Below are positions 26,379 to 37,597 of a stretch of 64,000 nt of DNA, piece by piece. The translations under genes were made by a program, and so were the position numbers. The notes beneath the pieces were generated by a model. The model saw nothing but the letters and a program-made list of their open reading frames with translations, was not told the origin of the DNA and searched no databases. Numbering within the stretch: the first letter of the stretch is position 1; the number at the start of each line of letters is the position of its first letter. The stretch comes from Taiwanofungus camphoratus (taxonomy: Eukaryota > Basidiomycota > Agaricomycetes > Polyporales > Taiwanofungaceae), in contig CP021226.1 of assembly GCA_003999685.1 (NCBI GenBank), positions 1,240,001-1,304,000 on the forward strand, given 5' to 3'.

Positions 26379-26609
26379 TGTATCTGCCACCAACTTGGTA
26401 CAACCTTAGCTCAATAACCACTACTATAGTGCGAACGGGTTTACCACGTGGAAATACTTCCATATGTGGATTCTTGAATGTCCTTACGTACATGTGCCTT
26501 CTCTCCTCCCTCTCAGGTCTCAAGACTTTCAGCAATATTCCAGATTCTTACAGCAGGAGAAAACACACGCCTTCCTTTACACTCTGTTACATCTATCTTG
26601 AACTCTGAG
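26379..26609. promoter_or_regulatory. Bidirectional promoter region ALG6 / NAS2
   Basis: Only 231 bp separate the two divergent start codons, so both promoters must lie here unless they extend into the genes. CCACGTGG at 26449-26456 contains a CACGTG E-box. A CT-rich tract (CTTCTCTCCTCCCTCTC) precedes the NAS2 start. Confidence 0.55.
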
Positions 26610-27532
26610 ATGGGTATGATGCTTCCCCCACGAGAGACACCCGCAGACGAAGTACGCGCCCTCATGGCGCGTAAAGAGAACATCGAAGCCGAGCTCGACG
26701 CGCAGTTATCCATTCTCAAAGCCAATTCATCGACTCTGAACTCACCTCTTCTCGACCCTGAAGGTTTTCCGCGATCAGATATTGATGTGTGGGCTGTCAG
26801 GCATGCGCGTGTCCGCATCATCGAGCTGAGGAACGACCTGAGCGCATTGATGGATACCATCATGACTGCGTTGCAGGGTGTGTATAACCCTGCATCCATT
26901 TTGAAGAGCGAAGAGGCAGAGGTGGAGATGAAATCATCTCCGGTAACCGAACTACAACCATTTGCGAAGGTGAATGGGGTTGCGCCAGGGAGCCCTGCGG
27001 CAGCAGCTGTGCGTCTCGTCTGCGTCTCGGTGCTGATTCCTGCAGCCTAATGCGATAATACAGGGCCTAATGAGAGATGATCTCGTTGTCTCCTTTGGGT
27101 CGTTAACCCGCGCATCATTTTCGTCCACGTCGCTCCAGCCGTTAGCTGACCTGGTCGCTGCGCAAGAGAATGTGAGTGCTACACACAATCTTGATTACAA
27201 GCAGAGCCTGTGTCGCCGTCTTGTCTGATAGCACAGGACTCGGCAAGTTTATGGATTTCCGCTGTTCCGTACCACATGCCGCCATCGTTGCTATCACGTT
27301 ATATCAGCTATTTGCTGCCATATGTCCTGCTGCTGACTACAATACCCTCGCTAGCGTGAGATCTCCGTTCAAATATTACGTCCGCCCGAAGAGACCATCA
27401 CACTGAGATTCACTCCCCGGAGCGGGTGGGGTGGGCGCGGATTGTTAGGGTTAGTTTTCTTTTACGACTCCATCACTAGTGATTCTGAATCAAAGATGCA
27501 GGTGCCATATTGTGCCTTACACACCCTCATGA
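26610..27532 (+). CDS. NAS2: 26S proteasome assembly chaperone (PSMD9/Nas2), PDZ-type
   Basis: Nas2 binds the Rpt5 C-terminus and helps assemble the base of the 19S particle. Exons 26610-27008, 27064-27171, 27355-27449 and 27502-27532 join in phase (210 aa). The N-terminal half is a helical pair (ALMARKENIEAELDAQLSIL ... VRIIELRNDLSALMDTIMTA). The PDZ part has FAKVNGVAPGSPAAAAGLMR (the GxxPGSPA loop), DDLVVSFGSLT, LADLVAAQEN, then ISVQILRPPEETITLRFTPR and SGWGGRGLLGCHIVPY, the characteristic Nas2 ending. Exon 4 encodes only about ten residues and was recovered by splicing TTAGG to GTGCCATATTG. Intron 3 (182 nt) is unusually long for this locus. Conserved length, no damage. Confidence 0.9.
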
Positions 27533-27735
27533 ATACAGCTATTCGCCTGGTACAATATTGCATAGGTTACATTAATGATCTTTAAGTGTATCAGCAAGTC
27601 CTTCGCAAGTCATGTACAGTACACTTCACCGGAACTGCCACATTGTATCCCGTTTTTAAGTTCAACCTTTGGCATTGCTCTCGAGTAATGACCTATGATC
27701 CTGACAATCTGAAGACTGGTGTACCTATATGTATA

Positions 27736-29640
27736 CTACAAACGCCCACGGGTGGACGAGCCTTGATCAGAGGCTAAAGTGCCCGTTCCATAAACAATGA
27801 TGGAATCCGTTTTAATCCGTTCGATGCCTGCTTCCTTTGCTCTGGGGAATGCCTGAACTTCTATCTCCAGTCCAACCCCCTCAATCCATCGACGCAAGAT
27901 GTCGACATCCGAATTGCACATAGGCTCAGCAATATTATATGCCTATATCGCATGTTCCAGAAGATATAGACTTGACACAATGTATTAGAGGAAGAACAAT
28001 GCCGGGCGTGGAAGCAAGGGAGAAATAGGGACTGCGTGGCTGCCAGAAGGTCTTTGATAGATGCATGTAGCGCCTTGAGGGAACCATCAAGCGAGACATT
28101 CAGAGGTGCTGGACATGACGACAGCACCCTGTTTGCCCACTGGACGAAGGCAATTTCAGCACACTAGTGGGAAAATCTTGATAGAACATTCGAGGCAAAA
28201 GTGACGGCAACAAATGCATCCATGGCCGCCGATTTTGTGGCGACCCTCACGATGTCCGGTGACAGGACAGTGATGTTCCTTCCCAAATCTTGTCCACCGG
28301 TGCATCATGCATGATCCTAGCCGAAACGTACGTCAGCTACCCCTGTCAATAAGAGACGTTATCATTGCTGTGCACGACTTGTCGGTAACAAATGCCTTCA
28401 CAACCGGCGTCAGTAGTCGCAGCCTAAGCGCCTCCTCTTCTGTCACCACACCACATTCCTGCTTACCGAGCAAGGCAATGACACCGAAAACGAAATGCAA
28501 CAGTGCCCGATACAGTACTCCGATCTTAGCAAGTTCTGCGACATGCAGTGGTGTGTGCCAGAGGACCTGTGTGCCGCCTCGGATCGCGCGCACGGAAGAA
28601 TATGCAGTGGCCATCGAAGGACACTTGCGCAGAGAACCTAAGGACATTATCGCCGAATGCACACGCGTGATGTTCAGCACAGGCGCGATGTGCTTCATAC
28701 CTTGGCCAAGCGTTCCCAACAGATATGCGTGCGCCCCCTCTAATGAGATTTCCGCAGTGGGGCTATCTGCGCACCTACCTTATTCTTGAGGCGGTGAACG
28801 AAGATATTGTTACTTGCCGCTGGGGGCCAAGCCGCGTTTGGTTCGCGAATGAGTGGGGAGCGCAGGAGGACAAGGAACAGTGAGAGTCCGCGCAAGAGCG
28901 AGGGCTATGTCACTCTTGAGAACTACCCCGTTAAGCGTGTATCGATGCCTGTAGGAGTTACCGCTTGAAGAATCCATCACGGGTGCCGCGATCGTCCCTG
29001 TGCGGGAAACATCTGAGCCTCTCGTCCGCTGCAGCCATTGTAACACATATCAGTGGCAGGCGATAGACTCTGCAACATTGACACGACTGACCTCAGTCAT
29101 CCATTAACCTGATGTGAAAGCAATCGATGGATCCCGCCTGTCAACTCACTGTTTGTGAGATGGTGTAACGTGCTTAAAACGTGAATAATCATGCCTAACG
29201 AGACGGGGAAGATTATCTCGTTTCGCAGCTGGGTCGCCTATTAGCTCGATTACTAGAAGAAATACAAAATCATGCCTATCTCCGATCCTATTCTACTCAA
29301 TTTAGGACGCACACCTCAGGCACAACCATCCGTCATGGAATAGTCTACTTAATCAGGCAGCTCTGTAGAGTCTGAGTGACAAGAAAATGGGTAGTGGTAA
29401 CGCAAATATACCTACTACTTGTGAATCCCCAATAGTAAGTAATAACTTCATGAAGCCGTATATACGACTATGCTCTTGGAATTTCTGCCCATAAAAATAT
29501 CAATGATCCCTTCCCGCTGAAACAGGGCTTTGAGTCCTCGCCAGCCCTCGGAAGTTTGGAGATCGTCGATACGTTGACCCCATTGATTGTACTGTGCGAT
29601 TTGTGGGGGCTGTGCGAGTTTGCTGAGCTCGCGCATTGAG
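27736..29640 (-). pseudogene. Broken acyl-CoA dehydrogenase (AidB-like)
   Basis: Fragments of one acyl-CoA dehydrogenase lie in order on the minus strand. The N-terminal piece has MRELSKLAQPPQIAQYNQWG and QTSEGWRGLKALFQREGII (29636-29500). After it the match resumes in another frame (FYGQKFQEHSRIYGFMK), implying a one-base loss. The middle piece has MKHIAPVLNITRVHSAI, LYRALLHFVFGVIALLGKQE and LRLLTPVVKAF (28719-28333). The segment with PVDKIWEGT is again frame-shifted before LSPDIVRVATKSAAMD (28310-28200). A C-terminal tail near 27900-27740 has VDILRRWIEGVG and SIIVYGTG. Several frames plus internal stops mean no working enzyme can be assembled by simple splicing. AidB-like proteins are flavin-dependent and bind acyl chains or DNA. 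Confidence 0.7.
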
Positions 29641-30261
29641 GCTAATAGTTACATGTGTTCGCGCTCAGCCATCGTGAGCGCATGCGGCATAACATTTTGG
29701 TCATGCCTATATGTCCGAAACGGTTCAACACGCATTCGTGGCGTTAATTGGAATTAGTAGTGGATGGATCCTACGGTCACCGTAGACACAGTTGGCAGTG
29801 ATCCTCGCTGAACGGAAGTGAGTTGAGTTGACATATGGGACTCAGGTCTGAGAATTTCAATTGAAGGAAACTTGTTACGCGCTAGTAGTGATCCTGCTCA
29901 GACTGTGTAACCGTGTTTGCAATTGTTCTCGGAGACCATAGTTGTGATCTAGCACTCAGTCTGCTTTGTTCAGCACGGTCTGCCCCGGTGGCCGCAGCTA
30001 AACGTTCCCACTTGGTTCGCCATCACCGCAAGCTGAACGACCTGAATCCTCCCGCGATCCTTGGATCGAAAGCCACATAATGACCTGACCAGGATCGATC
30101 TTTATACATGGAGTTAAAGAAAAATATCTGCATTAGGCATGTTCAACTGCGAGGGGTACTGGTGTCGTTGATCAAATTTCTTCTGCCGCCAGGACTCGGC
30201 AGCTGGCGTCGACACAGTAATCATCGTGCAAACTTGAGTCGGACGCGTCACTCTGTAAAAA
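29641..30261. other. Intergenic region left of the LINE insertion
   Basis: No supportable gene. It is the pre-insertion flank of the LINE. Confidence 0.45.
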
Positions 30262-30275
30262 AAGGATACGTAGTC
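30262..30275. repeat. Target site duplication, left copy
   Basis: AAGGATACGTAGTC, identical to 31297-31310. It directly abuts the poly(T) tract at 30276. Confidence 0.9.
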
Positions 30276-31296
30276 TTTTTTTTTTTTTTTTTTTTTAATT
30301 CCTCAAGTTTATACTCCATACGACGTAGGTACATGTAGAGTAATAATGATAGTAAGTGGGCATCCGCGCCCTCATGAGCGGCACACCTACAGGTTTCAGT
30401 GGCCTCGTTATGTGGCGTGGGCATGTTATCCAGTAAAGCCTGCAAAGAGATAAGTATAGTCATCCATAGGACACCATACCTAACCCCCGCCCGACCCACT
30501 TTTTCACGCTCTCTGTGTTTTACCCGGCCCGGTTATCCCGTTCCGCCAGTAAATCACCTATGGAACTGAGTCTAGCCCTACAGGTTTCGGGCCTCAGTTA
30601 TCATTTGGGTAGACGGGGGGGTCGTCGCGGATACTGGGTTCCGCTATCCCCTCGTCTATCCAATTATGGTACATTTCGAACGCCTTTGCTTCAGCGTCGT
30701 ACCATTCACAGAAATCCCGGTATTTTCCACCCAAGGCAGTGGTCATTCCGGGATCTAAATGTCGGTCCGCATGGAACCGCTGCCAAGCCGCTTGTCTTCC
30801 GACAGTGTGGCACATAAGACGAGCACGAGTGAATGTTCTCGTGCGCGCAGCTTCAACTTCAAGCAGAGATTTGGCCAGAATCTCTGCCCAATCGAATGTG
30901 GAGACCATCGGGTTGAGCCGAAGGAACTCCATGATGTCATCCGGGGTCCATCCCCTTTGTTCAGGGGGCCCCATCAGAAGCGGATCGCGAGGACCCTGTT
31001 GGCGCTTCGTCCTGATCCAGAATGGACAGTCGAAGAGCACATGTTCCCTGGTTTCCTCCGCTCCGCATAGACAGAGGTGAGGGCCAGGGATATTGAATCT
31101 AGAGTGGTATTCGCCGCCTGGAAAATGGTTGGTGAGCACACAACACACACGTGCCACCTCCTTGTTGGACTTGCCAGCTGCCTTCAAGACCCACGTGCCC
31201 TTGGCCGTGGTCCCGTGCAGCGGTAGGGCGTCCTCAGTTACTTTCCATAACCTTCAGCCGCGATAACTGGGATTATCGACTAGCGTTCCCCAGCGC
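30276..31296 (-). mobile_element. 5'-truncated LINE (non-LTR retrotransposon)
   Basis: A 1.0 kb insertion with a 21 nt poly(T) at 30276-30296 (the poly(A) tail, as the element reads on the minus strand), flanked by a perfect 14 bp duplication. This is the signature of target-primed reverse transcription with 5' truncation. Only the end of ORF2 and a 300 bp 3' UTR remain. Confidence 0.9.
30594..31257 (-). CDS. C-terminal fragment of LINE ORF2 protein
   Basis: About 220 codons remain open on the minus strand. The fragment carries the CCHC-like zinc-binding region found after the RT/RNase H part of fungal LINEs: RVCCVLTNHFPGGEYHSRF, then CLCGAEETREHVLFDCPFW. After that comes a charged helical tail ending PNDN. 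The reverse transcriptase and endonuclease domains are absent because the copy is 5'-truncated, so this fragment cannot drive its own transposition. The good condition of the frame and tail indicates a young insertion. No host function is implied. Confidence 0.7.
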
Positions 31297-31310
31297 AAGG
31301 ATACGTAGTC
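31297..31310. repeat. Target site duplication, right copy
   Basis: AAGGATACGTAGTC, identical to 30262-30275. Confidence 0.9.
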
Positions 31311-32149
31311 GCCAACAGTAAGTATAGCTAAACATTGACTGCTGCGTGACTCTCTGTAAAAAATGATAGCCAGACAAGTCACAATCCTGGTCCCCAAATC
31401 TCGAGTGAGCTTCGAGGTTTGGTCACCATTATAGTCCCCTAGCGCCACTCGGGGACTACCGTCCACTATCCTTGTTTGCATGACTTTCTCCAGATGCGTT
31501 GAAAACAAATGGTGAGTCAATTGGCGTGATAGTGACTGCAATCACCTGCTGCTTCATTATTATTCGCCGTCTTCTTCATGGAGTCGCGTGCGCCGTGTTA
31601 AAAGAAAGCAAGGACTATAGTGCAGCTCCTCTTGAATTTGTGATCTTATTACTTGATGGGATAACCTGCTAGATCATAGCTTTTTCTCCACGGCTTTTTT
31701 TAACGCATTAGCATCTTTTACTCTTCCTTTTGGTTGCCATTCCGCTAGAGTTATGCTCGTGATGTTTATGGATGCCGCTTGAGCACTGATGCCCACAAGA
31801 CCATAACCAACTGCTAGCAGCACATACTAGTGGTTGAGGCAATACATCGAGACCAGGTTCATCTTGTTGAAACCAAGATCAATACGAGACGTTTGAAATG
31901 TAGCGCAACTAGAAACGCATTTATTCACGAGTAATGATACACCGACACAATGTGGACGGAAGGCATCACAGTTAAGGATGTATACATAAGCTACCGAGTC
32001 ATCAGACCAGGGACCATGCACATCGAGTGTAGGTCCGATACATATACAAGAGTAGCAGTCTAATATAGATACTCTAGCATGTTCGCATGCGAACATGCTG
32101 GCCCCCGGTAGCACGTTAACAAATCTAAGATGGCCAGTAGACGGAGATT
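31311..32149. other. Intergenic region
   Basis: About 840 bp; no recognisable gene. Short minus-strand open stretches show no domain. Confidence 0.45.
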
Positions 32150-33977
32150 CTACGAGTCCCAAATGGCACCAAATGCTGGAATGCCTCGACTCATCATTCC
32201 GTAGACAACTTTCTCTGTCAAAGGCTGGTTCGAGATAATGACAACAGCCTCTGCATTAAATTCGCGAACCAGCCGATAAGTTAGCTTCACCATGTCAGGC
32301 TTCCCATGCACCCGAGTGTCTACAGAACGGATCGTCAATACGCAATCTTTGATGCAACGGTAGGTAGAACTTCACCATAAATAACTGCATGGGGCGATGC
32401 TTCGAGTAACTTGTCCACAAGCTCATTACCAAATGTCTTCCGTACAGCAGGAGCTGTCCACAGCAGCTGGATTTGTGTACGCTGGGCAAACACAACAGGA
32501 GCAATGGGCCCAATACCGCTTCCAGTCGCAACCATAACCACCCGTCGGAACATTGGAGTCACCCGCACCACACCGTAGCAAGGAATGCCACGGATCCAAA
32601 TCTTCTCAGGAGGGTTGCTGATCTGTTTCTTAGTCCAGTCGCCAGCTCTCGAGACAATGGCAGAATATCCCTTCTTCCCAGGCTCGGCGATCGTAGCGAA
32701 TGAATGCCACTCGAACAACGGATCAATTGACATGCGTGTAAAGTGACCAGGTTGGGTATCGACTACGAGAGCGGAATGTGAGAAAGAAATAAGGCATTGC
32801 ACATAAGCGAAGCGACCTACCATAGTCGAAGTGTAATTGAACACAGTGATCGGAGAGCACTTGTGCACGCACAGGCACCTTGCGTAACCGGGCCCATGGG
32901 AGAATAATCGAGATGGTCAAGACTACGATGAGCCAGAAAGGAGCAGAATGCACGAGAGCATGTCCTAACTTCTGGCCTGGTTGACGATAGTCATTTGTCA
33001 AGAGGATGTTCTAAAGAACAGACATTTCAGCCAACCCTCGTAATTGCTTCGTTCTACAGCACGTCTCACCTGCGCCCAGACAAGCGCAACAGCAGTCCAT
33101 CCCGCGAAACGGTGTATGATTTCGAAGGTGTCATGATGCCGAACACGGAATCCGGGATATGCGAAGATCAGCATGGCAACAAGGAGCGCCAGGATGATGT
33201 AAGAAATAGTAAGAGTCGCAACGCTGATCTGCAGTCTGTTATTCGCATGACAGAAAGAAGGGAATATGCATTTCAACTTGCCTCTTCTTTCCGTATGAAT
33301 TGCCTTGTTGCCTGAGCGACAAAGAGAACCAACCAGACGGTACCGCTGACCCCGGCTCCTGAGTGTACTATAAAATGCCGATTCAGTATAACATCCCGTA
33401 GAAGCCATCCATTTCTCACTTCCGCCGATAGCATACACTCTTGCCAAGATGCGCCTGATCCACAGGGGCCACCTACATTAAGCATTAGCATGTGACACAC
33501 TGAACTCTCACGGCTAATCAAGGAAGCTCACGATTGAGGTGCAAGACAAGCGACAGCAAAGAAGGTGTTGATCACGTATTCCTGACGCATAAGAATAGCA
33601 ACAAAGAGATTCGCGATCACGATCTCGGCCAGGTGCTTCGCGTTCAAGTCCTTGACACAAGTGGCGATGAAAATACCCATGTTCGTGATGAAGACGATTC
33701 CGAAGAGTCTGCGATAGAGAGACATAATCTGGAAGCGAAGATTGCGAAGAAATTTTGTTTGGATTTTCTCCGGAAGGTCGTCATCCTGGTATCCATGCCA
33801 TATCTCCCCTTTCTCTTCCGAAGAAGAGGTCTCGCTCTTGTGGTCCGAGGTAGATGGAGGAGCAGTCGTAACGCTCACGACAGCATTAGTGAGGTCGACC
33901 ACTTTCGCCTTTGCCTGATGGGCAGGCTCCGGGGGCGCCACCTTCTCGACGTGCTCTGGTACTTGTTCGGAGAGCAT
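32150..33977 (-). CDS. TmpA-like transmembrane flavoprotein (ferric-reductase fold)
   Basis: Introns removed, the protein has a cytosolic leader, four to five membrane spans and a C-terminal FAD/NAD(P)H-type reductase region. Landmarks: IVIANLFVAILMRQEYVIN, SWPLWIRRILARVY, IHSGAGVSGTVWLVLFVAQA, ISVATLTISYIILALLVAML, HHDTFEIIHRFAGWTAVALV, NDYRQPGQKLGHALVHSAPF, then VRAQVLSDHCVQLHFDY, EWHSFATI, VVMVATGSGIGPIAPVV and the ending MMSRGIPAFGAIWDS. This matches fungal proteins related to Aspergillus TmpA, implicated in developmental signalling, and more distantly to ferric reductases. The intron after ...FIRKEE begins GCAAGT, so it is a GC-AG intron. The coding frame stays open upstream of the ATG at 33977 to a possible acceptor (CCACACAG), so a short 5' exon may be missing. 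Confidence 0.82.
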
Positions 33978-35989
33978 AGCAAGCTGTGGTGCTGGAGGTC
34001 CCGTGGCTATTGAATGAGCAGGCGTAAGCTTCTGTGTGGACTAGAGAGGCAATACAAATGACGCGGTACAATCTTCAGAAGGTGATGGCCCTTTTTATAT
34101 CAGAACAACGAAGACACTGTACCAGCATATTTTCGTCGTCCCGGCAGACCCGCTTTGTTAAGATACCGATGATTGACACAAACAGGGCTGGAGGGAGAAA
34201 TCTTCCACACATCGAAGCGCCAGAGGATTACCAAACACATTGTAACCACTGCCTAGAAGACTGCGGATGCCATCGCTTGAGGGGCGCCGAGTTGTGGTGT
34301 CGGAAGTCAACGTGTAGTAAGGAGATACCGTAGCAGTTCCGATAAAGTGTGAACCCTGAATCTTCGTGTCAGGAATCTTGATGATATGAAGGCGGATCGT
34401 CAGAATAAGTGACATCCTAATGGCTGCGGGCGATAAGACCGATTGAAGACTGTGGAAGTCGTCAATCACGAAGCAACAATCACATAGACCGCCAGACTTT
34501 CGACATGAGAATGGGCAGCCAGACATCTGCATCGAATAGAAATTGACGCTCCGCGTTCTGGAAATGCGGAGACAGGGCCTAGTGTGATCATAATTTGAAT
34601 TCACAGCCCACAGGGGTAGCTGAGGGGCTCCATCTTCTCCGCCATCTGCGAGTCAGATGAAACCTGGAACGAGAGCCCGTAGACTCGACCTGCAGTTAAC
34701 ACGTCACCAAGCTGCCATGTCACGACGGAAAGAACACAGGCCGATACCCATCACACCGGAAATTGAGTTGACCTTCGAGACATCTGCCCGTCAATTGTGT
34801 ACTGTGCATAACTGTCATATTGGAAGGTTCACTTACATAATTCGTGCTTCTATTTTGACTCCTCAAAAAACATATCACATGGAGAACCACAATGATCAAT
34901 AGTGACAGGCGATAACAATGATACGCGCTTGAGTAGCTGCTAGCCCGTTCACTGATTGTCGATGCAATTGTCGACGCAGCACACACGCTTACGACGTGGA
35001 TGGGACAGCTGCACGATATCATGATAAGTATACCATCGGAGCGAAACTGCTTCTCACCCGGAGCATTTTGAGGTCATCATTATCGTCATACGGCAAAGTT
35101 AAGGCGCCATGAACAATATGCTGCAGTGAGTGGGGAACGTTGTAGAGTCCGAGGTACACGAACAGGACGGGGTGTCCAGATCCGGCGGTCGCGCATGCAG
35201 CGGGTACGCTTGAACGCCCACGCTAAGATAGTGAATCCATGTCAATCTGACGCCCACGATCTGACATTACCTTTTCTGGCACAACCGCAACAATCTCAAC
35301 TACAGCCCCGAGTCTCGTCCTTGGATTACGCTCAGGCATTTCATAATGTTCCTGTTCGTTGCCATAATTGCTGTGCGCTTTTCTTGTTCCAGACTTGTCG
35401 GAGCATTTTACATTCTCCCAGGATTTGTCCACCCTCGCATCTGTCAGGACCGTGTTACCATTTGAATACATCACTTCACTGTGCGAGCTAGCGTCAATTG
35501 AACCTTCTACCCAAAAACGTCGATGGGACTCGCACGTACTGGTTCTACGCTTGTCCAAATTGATTGTTCGCCTGGTAAGGCCGGAACAGTCAGGCCCGGT
35601 GCGGAAAGCTCAAAACGACAACTTTACTAATCCGCTCGCACGAGCTGCCCTACATCCCGTTGTGGCTCGACTGTCGTGAACTATAGGCGCCTGAAATGTT
35701 GTATGTCGCTTCGCATACGGCGTTCGGCCTATCACCGTAACATGTCTCGCGGCGGAAGCGTGTGGACGGCAGTGTCGCTATTATGCACCAGACCGAGCGC
35801 TTCTTCCCAGACACGCCTCTCTGCAGATTGTTCCTGATGGTCTTGAAGAATGCAGAGGCTCGACCCTCACCAAATCAGATATTGACCATCAAGCTTGACA
35901 TACGAGCGATGAGATAATATGAAAGGTGTCCTCGTCTCCTTGACTTTGAGGCAGTACTAATGTCATCGACTGCACTAGACTTGCACTTG
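33978..35989. other. Region without a supportable gene
   Basis: About 2 kb. Open stretches at 34158-34604 (minus), 35126-35679 (plus) and 35223-35558 (minus) contain no domain that can be named, and no consistent splice chain was found. The composition is gene-like, so a decayed or rapidly evolving gene is possible. Confidence 0.35.
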
Positions 35990-36019
35990 ACATAGCAGAT
36001 GTGTGAACTTTTCCACCGC

Positions 36020-36350
36020 GCAATGTGCCCTCGATGCCATCAGCGAGCTATCATCTCATCCAGATACAGCACGCATGAAGCTCAAACGATGGGGCGATCA
36101 TTCAAAACTACCCGTGTATCCTTTAGGGTGAGGCATCAGACCAATTTTCGGACCGTCTTGCGTGTCATCTCGGAACGCGAATGCTGCAGACGACTTCAAG
36201 TTAAGAGAAGCTACCTATGTAGAACCGCAGAACACACCGTCCATATGCATGGCCCCGAGTCTTGGCCTTATGGAGTACTCTCGAAAAACTGCGATAACGC
36301 TGTCGGCTCCGATGGTGCACCATCCGACACTAGAAGCTTGAAACCAAGGT
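36020..36350 (+). pseudogene. Unidentified exon with two in-frame TGA codons
   Basis: A frame with strong coding character runs ALDAISELSSHPDTARMKLK, PVYPLG, stop, GIRPIFGPSC, REATYVEPQNTPSICMAPSL, GLMEYSRKTAITLSAPMVHH, PTLEA, stop, NQ, and then a good splice donor (GTGAGTGCG). Both stops are TGA, as expected if CGA or TGG codons mutated. The family was not recognised. Confidence 0.35.
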
Positions 36351-36478
36351 GAGTGCGGGCTATCTCCAGAGAGCGCCCTCCATGGGATTTTGCGAAGATC
36401 GAGATGGCGACAATGATTGGGATCTCGTGCACGAGTCGCGTTTTTCTTACTGTACACCGAGGCAACCAGCGTGTGTAG

Positions 36479-36498
36479 TCACGTGTGATCACACGTGA
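36479..36498. promoter_or_regulatory. 20 bp perfect palindrome with two CACGTG E-boxes
   Basis: TCACGTGTGATCACACGTGA equals its own reverse complement and contains CACGTG twice, 12 bp apart. It lies 70 bp upstream of the ATG of the thioesterase gene. E-boxes bind bHLH regulators; paired sites suggest cooperative binding. Confidence 0.55.
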
Positions 36499-36567
36499 TT
36501 ACGCATTATCTAATAGTAAGACGCTCGAGGCTCGCTGTGCCTAGTTATCTCTTCGGACAAGGCGAAC

Positions 36568-37597
36568 ATGGCAGCCTGTATGCGCTTCACTCGTCGGGTT
36601 AGTCTTTCCTTCCATCTGATCCAGGTTTGCCATATCAGACTTTTGCTAGGTATGGAAATCTTTCGTGGACAACAAAGGTACGCCTGTTATCTACTTGACG
36701 GCCCTGGCCTTGCTGGGCTTTCTGTGCAGCGTCCAGTACACTTATCGCGCTTTGCGCATGCATTCCTTCGTGGAAAGGACACGACCAGCAGTGCTTTCCA
36801 AATGTGCGTGCCGACGACTCACGCTGTTGCTTAGTCTACCTACACGTGGAGCTGAAGGAAGATTCTGTAACAGCTCAAGATACTTGACGCGAAGCCCGGA
36901 CTTCTGCAGGCATCGCTCAAGATTGAACCCTATAACTGTGCGTCCGCTTCTGGAGACATGTTACCTGAACTCGTCAGTGTTGAGAACCTTACGATGTGAA
37001 CTTCCAACGGTCTGCAGTGAATCGCGTCGGAGTGAGATTGACTCGGTCTAACTCGTTTCAGCTTGGTGGTTGAAGTCTCATTCTGACAGACAGTTCACGG
37101 AGGACTTATCATGTCCCTAACTGATACGCTTGGCTCTCTCGCTGTCGCGACGAAGGGGCAGTACTTAACGGGTGTATCCGTAGACATCGGTACCTCGTTC
37201 GTAAAGCCGGCGGGTCGCGCCGGAGACGAACTGACAGCTAAAGCCGTTGTCACAGCCATGGGTCTGTCCAGATCTTATTCATTCGAGTGGGACTCATGTA
37301 GATGTTCACTTTTTTTTATCAGGAAAGTCTCTTGCATTTACCAGAGTTGATTTCCATAATGCTGCTGGTCAACTTGCTGCGTACGGTTGTAAGTCCATTG
37401 CTTTTGAGTGGTGTACCAACGAATTGTCTGGACACGTGCCTCGTAGATCACACCAAGTACATCGGCAGGTCCTCAGGACATGTGGTCTGTCGTTCGCTTC
37501 TCACTGGCGTCTTCTTGCTGATCATGGCGCAATCCAGCACGACGTCAAGTTCTCAGATGACGGCGAGACTGTCATTGAAGGCAATGATGTCGACTAG
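36568..37597 (+). CDS. Hotdog-fold acyl-CoA thioesterase (ACOT13/PaaI type)
   Basis: The well-supported exons are 36874-36937, 37018-37031 (14 nt), 37090-37261, 37323-37388, 37447-37484 and 37538-37597, all in phase. The reconstructed core reads KILDAKPGLLQASLKIEPYN, LNRVG, TVHGGLIMSLTDTLGSLAV, GVSVDIGTSFVKPAG, MGKSLAFTRVDFHNAAGQLA, YGYHTKYIGRS and DDGETVIEGNDVD. HGG and the Asp of LTDT match the catalytic loop of ACOT13-type enzymes, which hydrolyse acyl-CoA to free acid and CoA. The 5' end is less sure: ATG 36568 with exon 36568-36597 joined to 36650 gives MAACMRFTRRVWKSFVDNKG, plausible for the family, but the junction between that exon and 36874 is not resolved. Without the microexon the gene would look frame-shifted. 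Confidence 0.75.

Noticed and set aside
26379-26393. ALG6 start at 26393
   Set aside because: That reading begins with TTG; the first ATG in frame is at 26378.
36990-37035. Apparent frameshift in the thioesterase gene
   Set aside because: A 14 nt exon with valid splice sites restores the frame, so a break is not needed.
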